Of a stretch of DNA of 12,024 nt, positions 6,761 to 12,024 are shown piece after piece (position 1 is the first letter of the stretch; the number at the start of each line of letters is the position of its first letter). The notes beneath the pieces were generated by a model. The model ran no database searches, had not been told where the DNA came from, and saw only the letters and a list, made by a program, of their open reading frames with translations. The stretch is taken from the NCBI GenBank assembly GCA_964242035.1, contig CAXTCL010000116.1:1-12024 (forward strand), written 5' to 3'. The DNA is from BOG-908 sp964242035 (GTDB taxonomy: Bacteria; Pseudomonadota; Alphaproteobacteria; Acetobacterales; Acetobacteraceae). A program made the translations under genes and the position numbers.

Positions 6761-6801
6761 ATAAAGGTTTTTTGCTTCTTTTTTGCAAAAAAGAAGGCCT
6801 T
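6761..6801. repeat. Repeat element C: single AT-rich module
   Basis: This is one right-hand half of the family: ATAAAGGTTTTTTGCTTC, then a poly-T/poly-A hairpin, ending AAGAAGGCCTT. It is preceded by CGACAGCGGGG, the same core seen in element A. It is followed by three tandem GCCTT units (TTGCTTGCCTTGCCTTGCC). It lies 22 nt beyond the stop codon of the minus-strand Rrf2 gene and is downstream of the GH16 gene, so it is placed as a shared terminator. Confidence 0.85.
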
Positions 6802-6822
6802 GCTTGCCTTGCCTTGCCTTTC

Positions 6823-7272
6823 CTAGATCGAGAACGTGATTGGTTCGGCCAAGGGGCGCGCAAGGCCGGCGGCTTCGGCGCGGCGGATCAGGTCGTCGAG
6901 CGTCAGGGTGTGTAGGTGGGTGGCGAAGGCTTCGTCCAGGCAGGTCCAGACGGGGTCGATGACTTCTCGCTGCAGGTCGCCGGTGGGGCCGTCTTCGTGG
7001 GGGGATTCGTCGGACAGGGCGGTGCGCATGATGTCGTCGAGGTGGATGTCCCGGCGGGGGCGGCCGAGGCGGTAGCCGCCACGGGGGCCGCGTATGCTCT
7101 CCAGCAGGCCGGAGCGGGAGAGGGATTGCAGCAGGGGTTCGATACCGCGGCGGGCGAGGCCGGCGCGCTCGGCGATGTCTGCCGCGCTGACGGTGCTGGT
7201 GCGCCCGGCGTGGAAGGCCACGTCCAGCATGATGAGGACGGCGAGCATCCCGCGGTCTCGGCGGACGAGCAT
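6823..7272 (-). CDS. Rrf2-family transcriptional regulator (CymR-like candidate)
   Basis: This is a DNA-binding repressor or sensor of the Rrf2 family. The 149-residue protein begins LVRRDRGMLAVLIMLDVAFH, then the winged helix-turn-helix (VSAADIAERAGLARRGIEPLLQSLSRSGLLESIRGPRGGYRLGRP, 28-72, with the GPRGGYRL wing). Fe-S-binding members such as IscR, NsrR and RirA use three clustered cysteines. This protein has only C111, so it probably does not carry a cluster, as in CymR of Bacillus. It is divergent from the cysteine synthase gene, with about 100 nt between the starts. The ATG at 7272 is supported by AGAGG 7 nt upstream and matches the normal Rrf2 N-terminus. The open frame to 7383 would overlap the synthase start. 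A role in controlling sulfur or cysteine genes is an inference from position and from the known CymR-CysK system. Confidence 0.88.
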   Translation of the reverse strand: MLVRRDRGMLAVLIMLDVAFHAGRTSTVSAADIAERAGLARRGIEPLLQSLSRSGLLESIRGPRGGYRLGRPRRDIHLDDIMRTALSDESPHEDGPTGDLQREVIDPVWTCLDEAFATHLHTLTLDDLIRRAEAAGLARPLAEPITFSI

Positions 7273-7375
7273 GTGGGCACCTCTGGGCGGGAGGAGTGGG
7301 CCGCCTGAGGGTTGCCCCATGGCGGAATTCCCGCAAGACTCAATGTATATCAGATAATTGCCCCGGGAAGCTGTG
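7273..7375. promoter_or_regulatory. Rrf2/cysK divergent promoter region
   Basis: This 103-nt spacer is the only AT-enriched stretch locally. It contains GATAAT (7353-7358), a possible -10 for cysK, without a clear -35 partner. A perfect odd palindrome TATCAGATA lies at 7348-7356 and overlaps it, and GGAATTCC lies at 7324-7331. Either palindrome could be part of the Rrf2 operator, which would let the regulator control both genes. GGGAAG (7365-7370) is the ribosome binding site for the ATG at 7376. The operator assignment is speculative. Confidence 0.4.
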
Positions 7376-8368
7376 ATGTCCAACCGAATGGCGCGGAAGA
7401 AGCCGGTTTTCGCGGTGGCGGCGCCCAGGGGGCGTATCTACGGGAGCGTGACCGAGACGGTGGGGGGGACGCCGCTGGTGCGGGTTCCGCGTATCGCGCG
7501 CGAGGAGGGGCTGGTGGCGGATCTGCTGCTGAAGCTGGAGTTCTTCAATCCGTTGGGCTCGGTGAAGGACAGGATCGGGTTGGGGATGATCGATGCGGCG
7601 GAGCAGGCCGGGGAGATCTCGCCCGAGCGGACCGTGCTGGTGGAGCCTACCAGCGGGAATACCGGGATTGCGCTGGCGTTTGTGGCGGCGGCTCGCGGGT
7701 ATCGGCTGATCGTGACGATGCCGGAGAGTGCTAGCATCGAGCGGCGGCGCATGCTGCGGCTGATGGACGCGCAAGTGGAGCTGACGCCGCAGAAGCTGGG
7801 GATGGCGGGCGCGATCGCGCGGGCCAACCAGATACTGGCGAGCACACCAGGGGCGTGGATGCCGAAGCAGTTCGATAACGAGGCCAATCCGGACGTGCAC
7901 GAGGCGACGACGGCGGAGGAGATCTGGGCCGATACCGCGGGCGCGGTGGATGTGGTGGTGGCGGGGCTGGGGACGGGGGGGACGCTGACGGGGATCGGCC
8001 GGGCGCTGAGGAGCCGGCGGCCGGGATTGCGCATGGTGGGGGTGGAGCCGGCGGAAAGCGCGGTGCTGTCGGGCGACGAGCCTGGGCCGCATGGGATACA
8101 GGGGATAGGCCCTGGGTTCAGGCCATCCGTGCTGGACATGGCGGAGGTGGACGAGGTGGTGACGGTGTCCGAGCGGGAGTCGATTGCGGCGGCGCGTCGG
8201 TGTGCACGGCTGGAGGGGTTGCCGATCGGGATATCGTCCGGAGGCATGCTGCATGTGGCGATAGGGTTGGCGAAACGGGCGGAGAACGAAAGGCGGGTGA
8301 TCGTGGGTATCGTGCCGTCGTTTGCGGAGCGGTATCTGTCGACGGCGCTGTTTACTGGGCTGGGGTGA
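7376..8368 (+). CDS. cysK: O-acetylserine sulfhydrylase (cysteine synthase)
   Basis: This is a PLP enzyme that makes cysteine from O-acetylserine and sulfide, the step that follows sulfite reductase. The 330 residues fit the family. The PLP lysine is K64 in NPLGSVKDRIG (58-68). The substrate loop is PTSGNTGI (91-98), the phosphate-binding glycine loop is GTGGTLTG (199-206), and GISSGG (285-290) supplies the serine facing the pyridine nitrogen. The ATG at 7376 is chosen for GGGAAG just upstream; a GTG at 7373 and a TTG at 7358 are less likely. It is divergent from an Rrf2 regulator and joined to a thioesterase gene 1 nt downstream. CysK, CysM and cystathionine beta-synthase are related folds. 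There is no CBS C-terminal domain, and the sequence fits CysK best, though CysM-like substrate use cannot be excluded. Confidence 0.9.
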   Translation: MSNRMARKKPVFAVAAPRGRIYGSVTETVGGTPLVRVPRIAREEGLVADLLLKLEFFNPLGSVKDRIGLGMIDAAEQAGEISPERTVLVEPTSGNTGIALAFVAAARGYRLIVTMPESASIERRRMLRLMDAQVELTPQKLGMAGAIARANQILASTPGAWMPKQFDNEANPDVHEATTAEEIWADTAGAVDVVVAGLGTGGTLTGIGRALRSRRPGLRMVGVEPAESAVLSGDEPGPHGIQGIGPGFRPSVLDMAEVDEVVTVSERESIAAARRCARLEGLPIGISSGGMLHVAIGLAKRAENERRVIVGIVPSFAERYLSTALFTGLG

Positions 8369-8369
8369 G

Positions 8370-8804
8370 ATGCGGGCGGGGTATGGATTTGTGCATGCGA
8401 TCGCCACGCGGTGGATGGACAACGACGTCTATGGGCATGTGAACAACGTTGTCTACTACAGCTATTTCGACACGGTGATAAATTACTACCTGATCGCGCA
8501 TGGCGGGTTGGACATCCATGCGGGGGCGCAGATCGGGTTGTGTGTGGAGTCGCACTGCACGTATGCGGCGCCGCTGGCTTTCCCCGGGGTAGTGGAGGCG
8601 GCTTTGCGGGTGGAGAGGCTGGGGCGCAGCAGCGTGCGGTATGGGGTAGGGTTGTTCGCGGAAGGGAGTGCGGTGGCGGCGGCGGAGGGGTGGTTCGTGC
8701 ATGTGTTCGTGGATCGGGTGAGCAGGCGGCCCTGCGAGATCGGCGAGGGGTTGCGGGGCGCGCTGGGAGCGTTGCTGGTGGATGCTACGGTGCCGGTTGG
8801 TTGA
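8370..8804 (+). CDS. Acyl-CoA thioesterase, hotdog fold (4HBT family)
   Basis: This is predicted to hydrolyse acyl-CoA thioesters in the cytoplasm. The 144-residue protein carries the 4-hydroxybenzoyl-CoA thioesterase signature DNDVYGHVNNVVYYSYFDT (17-35). D17 is at the catalytic aspartate position, and HVNN with Y29 form the conserved loop. The ATG at 8370 starts 1 nt after the cysK stop codon, so the two are almost certainly co-transcribed and perhaps translationally coupled. The sequence GGGGTGAG at the end of cysK would be its ribosome binding site. The longer frame starting inside cysK is not needed. The substrate is unknown, and the link to cysteine synthesis is not obvious. No terminator is visible in the 78 nt before the next, convergent gene. 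Confidence 0.87.
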   Translation: MRAGYGFVHAIATRWMDNDVYGHVNNVVYYSYFDTVINYYLIAHGGLDIHAGAQIGLCVESHCTYAAPLAFPGVVEAALRVERLGRSSVRYGVGLFAEGSAVAAAEGWFVHVFVDRVSRRPCEIGEGLRGALGALLVDATVPVG

Positions 8805-8882
8805 GCGCTTGCTGCGTTGGCGTTCGTTCTAGGCAGGTTCTATGCCGTTTGTGTTTTGAAAGGAGTCTGGCGGGGACAGGTG

Positions 8883-9317
8883 TCACTTCCTGACGTAGAT
8901 CATGAGCAGGCGATCGACCTGTGTTCCGTGATCCAGCGGGACGTCCGTCCAGGATTTGCCGTCGGCGGCCAGCGCCATCCGCCCGGCGCCGGCTGGCGTG
9001 CCGTTTTTGGAAACCTCGTAGGTCCACACGCGGGGGTTTTCTTCGGTGACGGCGATGGTGAGGCCAGGTGTAGGTTTGCTCCTGTGTATGGGCATTGGCT
9101 GGCCGTCCAGCCGGCCGCGGACCACTTCGCCGAGGGAGGGGATTTCCCAGATGAGGGTACCGTCGGGCGAGACGGTGAACCTGTAGGCGTCGGCGGCGCC
9201 GTCCGGTTCGGGGCGGGTCTGGTCGAGCGCCCAGGTTCCGGTCCATGCGGTGTCGGCGGCGTGACAGGTCGATGCGACTAGTACGGGCAGCGCGATGGCG
9301 AGGGCACGTTTCAGCAA
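8883..9317 (-). CDS. Exported hypothetical protein
   Basis: I do not recognise a family. The 144-residue protein begins with a convincing Sec signal peptide: LKRALAIALPVLVASTCHA, with likely cleavage after CHA near residue 20. The mature protein would thus be periplasmic or secreted. It looks beta-rich, with paired motifs YRFTVSPDGTLIWEIPSLGEVVRG and RVWTYEVSKNGT suggesting a small beta-barrel or lipocalin-like sandwich. After the signal peptide no cysteines remain. The start is a TTG at 9317 with GGAG upstream on the minus strand; it gives exactly the signal peptide, which supports it. The gene is convergent with the thioesterase gene and divergent from the alcohol dehydrogenase gene, so it is probably a single-gene unit. 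Confidence 0.75.
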   Translation of the reverse strand: MLKRALAIALPVLVASTCHAADTAWTGTWALDQTRPEPDGAADAYRFTVSPDGTLIWEIPSLGEVVRGRLDGQPMPIHRSKPTPGLTIAVTEENPRVWTYEVSKNGTPAGAGRMALAADGKSWTDVPLDHGTQVDRLLMIYVRK

Positions 9318-9490
9318 AGGGCGGCTCCGGTTGGTATCGGAATGCAGTCAGGCAGCGTCGCACCTACCGGGACGATACGAGCAGGTGAAGGATATGTCAG
9401 TGTCCGTTCGAAGAGGCGCGGCCTGAAGCCACCATGACCGCAAGACGGGCGTAGCCGAAGATGCAGAAGCATCCGTGCAGGCGACAGGAG

Positions 9491-9530
9491 CAAAAGTTTT
9501 TTGCTGCTTTTTTTCAAAAAAGAAGGCCTT
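9491..9530. repeat. Repeat element D: single AT-rich module
   Basis: This is one right-hand half of the family: CAAAAGTTTTTTGCTGC, poly-T/poly-A hairpin, AAGAAGGCCTT. One base differs from the other copies (GCTGC for GCTTC). Unlike element C it lies between two divergent genes, so it is not a terminator for either. It ends 28 nt before the alcohol dehydrogenase start and 13 nt before that gene's ribosome binding site. Confidence 0.85.
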
Positions 9531-9558
9531 GCTTTCTTACTTCTGAGGATATGCCAAG

Positions 9559-10686
9559 ATGATAACGAAAGCTGCCGTCCTGCGCGAACTGGGATTGCCG
9601 CGGCCGTATGCGCAGTCGCGCCCGCTGGTGGTGCAGGAGATGGAGCTGGGAGCACCGGGGGTGGGCGAGATACGCGTGCGGGTGGGCGCGGCGGGGCTTT
9701 GCCATTCGGATCTGTCGGTGATCGATGGGACCAGGCCCAGGCCGATGCCGATGGTCATGGGGCATGAGGCGGCCGGCGTTGTGGAGGCTTGCGGGGAGGG
9801 GGTCGAGTTTTCCGTCGGCGACCATGTGGTTTTTGCTTTTGTGCCGAGTTGCGGGGCGTGTTTGCCGTGTGCGGAGGGGCGGCCGGCTTTGTGCGAGCCG
9901 GGGGCGGCGGCGAACACGGCCGGGACGCTTCTGGGTGGGGGGCGGCGGTGGTGTGACGATGGAAGCGCCGGGGGGGTGGTGAACCATCATCTTGGGGTTT
10001 CGGGGTTTGCGGAGCGGATCGTGACGAGTGCGCGCTCGGCGGTTCGGGTGGATGCGGGGTTGGCGCTGGATGTGGCGGCGCTGTTCGGCTGCGCGGTGAT
10101 GACAGGGGTGGGCGCGGTGGTGAACACGGCGCGGGTGCCTCCCGGGGCGAGTGTCGCGGTGTTCGGGCTGGGGGGGGTGGGGCTGGCCTGCGTGCTGGGG
10201 GCGGTGGCTTCGGGGGCTAATCCGGTGGTGGTGGTGGATCCGGTGGCGGAGAAGCGGGCGTTGGCGCTGGATTTGGGGGCGACGCATGCAATTGAGGCGG
10301 GCGAGGGGGCGGTGGCGGGCGTGCGCGAGGCGACGAAGGGTGGGGCGGCGTTCGTGTTCGAGTCGGTGGGCAGCGAGACGGTGCTGGCGCAGGCGTATGG
10401 GGCGACACGGCGCGGGGGGATGACGGTGGCGACGGGGTTGCCGCACCCGAGCCGGATGTTTTCGGTGCCGGCGGTGAGCCTGGTGGCCGAGGAGCGGTGC
10501 GTGCAAGGGAGTTATATGGGGAGCGCGGTGCCAAGGCGGGATCTGCCGCGGTTCGTGGCGATGTACCAGGCGGGGCGGTTGCCGGTGGACCGGTTGCTGA
10601 CGCATCGGTTGGGGTTGGGGGAGATAAACGAGGGGTTTGACCGGTTGGCGGATGGGCTGGCGGTTCGGCAGGTGGTGGTGTTCTAA
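9559..10686 (+). CDS. Zinc-dependent alcohol dehydrogenase (MDR family)
   Basis: This is an NAD-dependent oxidoreductase of the medium-chain dehydrogenase/reductase family, oxidising an alcohol or reducing an aldehyde. The GroES-like domain has catalytic zinc ligands C48 (GLCHSD), H69-E70 (MGHE) and probably C178 (FGCAVMTGVGAV). The structural zinc site is C98, C101, C104 and C112 (CGACLPC...C). The Rossmann motif is GLGGVG (203-208), with D227 at the end of strand 2 (VVVVD), favouring NAD over NADP. FGCAVMTGVGAV and the 375-residue length resemble class III and related long alcohol dehydrogenases. The ATG at 9559 follows TGAGGAT (9544-9550). It is followed, across repeat element E, by an acyl-CoA dehydrogenase gene on the same strand. 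The substrate is unknown. Confidence 0.9.
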   Translation: MITKAAVLRELGLPRPYAQSRPLVVQEMELGAPGVGEIRVRVGAAGLCHSDLSVIDGTRPRPMPMVMGHEAAGVVEACGEGVEFSVGDHVVFAFVPSCGACLPCAEGRPALCEPGAAANTAGTLLGGGRRWCDDGSAGGVVNHHLGVSGFAERIVTSARSAVRVDAGLALDVAALFGCAVMTGVGAVVNTARVPPGASVAVFGLGGVGLACVLGAVASGANPVVVVDPVAEKRALALDLGATHAIEAGEGAVAGVREATKGGAAFVFESVGSETVLAQAYGATRRGGMTVATGLPHPSRMFSVPAVSLVAEERCVQGSYMGSAVPRRDLPRFVAMYQAGRLPVDRLLTHRLGLGEINEGFDRLADGLAVRQVVVF

Positions 10687-10692
10687 GCAAGC

Positions 10693-10836
10693 AAGGCCTT
10701 CTTTTTTGAAAAAAAGAAGCAAAAAACTTTTGCTCCCCGCATTTGCGACAGTCGGGTGCCTACTGATGAATCGAGGCGGTTGAAACGGCGCAGGGACAAA
10801 AGTTTTTTGCTTCTTTTTTTCAAAAAAGAAGGCCTT
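10693..10836. repeat. Repeat element E: inverted pair of AT-rich modules
   Basis: The left module (10693-10732) begins AAGGCCTTCTTTTTTG and the right module (about 10796-10836) is its near-exact inverse. The 63-nt spacer contains ATTTGCGACAGTCGGGT (10741-10757), shared with element B. It begins 6 nt after the alcohol dehydrogenase stop codon and ends 55 nt before the acyl-CoA dehydrogenase start. It probably terminates the first gene, making the second a separate transcription unit. Confidence 0.9.
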
Positions 10837-10891
10837 TCTTTCTTCCTGGCTTCGTGATGGCCTCACACCGCGCAAAAAAAAGGGAACCGCC

Positions 10892-12024
10892 ATGCTGGAT
10901 ACGTCCTGCCGCACGTCCTACGACGCAAACCACGAGATGTTCCGCGACACGGTGCGCAAGGTGTTCGACCGCGCGCTGATCCCGAACCTCGAGCGCTTCG
11001 AGACGGAGGGCAAGGTGGACCGGCCGTTCTGGCTGGCGTGCGGCGCGGCGGGTATGCTGTGTCCCACGGTGAAGGAGGAGCACGGCGGGCTGGGGCTCGA
11101 TTTCGGCTACAACGCCGTGGTCGCCGAGGAGCTTGCCTATGCGGGGTCGGCCGCGGGCATCACGCTGCAATCCGACATCGTCGCAGAATACATCGAGAAA
11201 TACGGATCGCCGGAACAGCGCGAGAAGTATCTGCCGAAGATGGTGACAGGCGAGGTGATCACCGCGATCGCGATGACCGAGCCAGGTGCCGGCTCCGATC
11301 TGCAGGGCATACGCACGACGGCCAGGCGCGACGGCAATCACTACGTCATCAACGGCTCCAAGACCTACATCACCAACGGCCAATTGGCCGATTTGGTCAT
11401 CGTGGTCGCCAAGACGGAACCCGATCTCGGGGCCAAGGGGACGTCGCTGATCCTGGTGGAGCGCGACACCGAGGGGTTCGCGCGCGGCCGCAACCTGGAC
11501 AAGATCGGCCAGCACTCGGCCGACACATCCGAGCTGTTCTTCCAGGACGTGCGGGTGCCGATGACGAACTGCCTGGGCGAGGAGAATAAGGGCTTCATCT
11601 ACCTGATGAGCCAGTTGCCGCAGGAGCGCCTCTCGATCGCGCTCTCTGCCCAGGCCGGCGCACAGCGCGCCTTCGACGAGGCGGTGGCGTTCACCAAGGA
11701 CCGCCGCGCGTTTGGCAAGACGGTGTTCGACTTCCAGAATACCAAGTTCACGCTGGCCGACATGAAGACGCAGCTCCAGGTCGGCTGGGCGCATCTGGAT
11801 TGGGCGCTCGCCCGGCACATGCAGGGCAAGCTGACCACGGCGGAGGCTTCGGCCGCGAAACTGTGGCACACCGAGATGCAGGGCAGGGTGATCGACGCGG
11901 CGCTGCAACTGCATGGCGGGGCCGGCTACATGAACGAGTACGCGGTGGCCAGGTTGTGGCGGGACGCGCGGGTGACGCGCATTTTCGGCGGCACCAGCGA
12001 GATCATGAAGGAAGTCGTCAGCCG
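10892..12024 (+). CDS. Acyl-CoA dehydrogenase, LCAD/IVD-like, 3'-partial
   Basis: This is an FAD enzyme that introduces a trans-2 double bond into an acyl-CoA and passes electrons to electron-transfer flavoprotein. 377 codons are present and the gene runs off the right edge, probably only a few residues short of its end. The family signatures are AMTEPGAGSDLQGI (127-140), YVINGSKTYITNG (151-163) and the C-terminal LHGGAGYMNEY...RDARVTRIFGGTSEIMKE. The usual catalytic glutamate of the YEGTSEI motif is replaced by glycine (FGGTSEI, G366). E245 in LPQERLSIA matches the position used by long-chain and isovaleryl-CoA dehydrogenases. AGGGAA (10881-10886) supports the ATG at 10892. Its codons end in C more often than those of most plus-strand neighbours. 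Chain-length preference cannot be read from the sequence. Confidence 0.93.
   Translation, partial: MLDTSCRTSYDANHEMFRDTVRKVFDRALIPNLERFETEGKVDRPFWLACGAAGMLCPTVKEEHGGLGLDFGYNAVVAEELAYAGSAAGITLQSDIVAEYIEKYGSPEQREKYLPKMVTGEVITAIAMTEPGAGSDLQGIRTTARRDGNHYVINGSKTYITNGQLADLVIVVAKTEPDLGAKGTSLILVERDTEGFARGRNLDKIGQHSADTSELFFQDVRVPMTNCLGEENKGFIYLMSQLPQERLSIALSAQAGAQRAFDEAVAFTKDRRAFGKTVFDFQNTKFTLADMKTQLQVGWAHLDWALARHMQGKLTTAEASAAKLWHTEMQGRVIDAALQLHGGAGYMNEYAVARLWRDARVTRIFGGTSEIMKEVVS

Noticed and set aside
7273..7383. Extended Rrf2 start at 7383
   Set aside because: It would overlap the cysK start and add 37 residues not found in the family; the ATG at 7272 has a ribosome binding site.
8805..8882. Terminator between the thioesterase and the convergent exported-protein gene
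   Set aside because: No stem longer than 4 bp and no T-run could be found.
10820..11914. 364-codon minus-strand open frame
   Set aside because: It is antisense to the acyl-CoA dehydrogenase, which has unmistakable family motifs.

Overview
The window is about 12 kb of very GC-rich bacterial chromosome. Codon use, gene types and the AT-rich hairpin repeats between genes suggest an alphaproteobacterium, most likely Acetobacteraceae (Rhodospirillales). That placement comes from recalled family resemblance and was not tested by a search. I see no rRNA, tRNA, CRISPR array, prophage or intact transposase.

Layout, left to right. (1) The 3' part of a GT2-family glycosyltransferase, cut by the left edge. 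(2) A small HU-type DNA-binding protein, then a glyoxalase-II-like metallo-beta-lactamase-fold hydrolase. These two are separated by a nearly perfect 57-nt-arm inverted repeat. (3) On the minus strand, a 73-residue unknown protein and the CysI-type sulfite reductase hemoprotein. (4) On the plus strand, a GH16 glycoside hydrolase with a C-terminal CBM60-like domain, followed by a 324-nt non-coding stretch packed with hairpins and repeats. (5) A divergent pair: an Rrf2-family regulator (minus) and an O-acetylserine sulfhydrylase (plus), the latter coupled to a hotdog thioesterase. (6) A small exported protein of unknown function (minus). (7) A zinc alcohol dehydrogenase and an LCAD/IVD-type acyl-CoA dehydrogenase, the latter cut by the right edge.

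Functional themes. Sulfur assimilation is represented by the sulfite reductase (sulfite to sulfide), the cysteine synthase (sulfide plus O-acetylserine to cysteine) and an Rrf2 regulator next to the synthase, an arrangement that recalls Firmicute CymR/CysK. The GT2 enzyme and the GH16 enzyme suggest surface or exopolysaccharide synthesis and trimming. The alcohol dehydrogenase and acyl-CoA dehydrogenase suggest alcohol or acyl-CoA oxidation. The reductase partner of CysI is not in the window.

The most distinctive non-genic signal is a family of AT-rich hairpin modules built around AAGGCCTT and poly-A/poly-T blocks. Five intergenic loci carry it: three as inverted pairs and two as single halves. 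A second hairpin repeat occurs twice next to the same core. The plus strand is visibly G-rich over both plus-strand and minus-strand genes, consistent with a replication-strand bias. I found no convincing new multi-gene system. The repeat family and the Rrf2-CysK pair most deserve follow-up.
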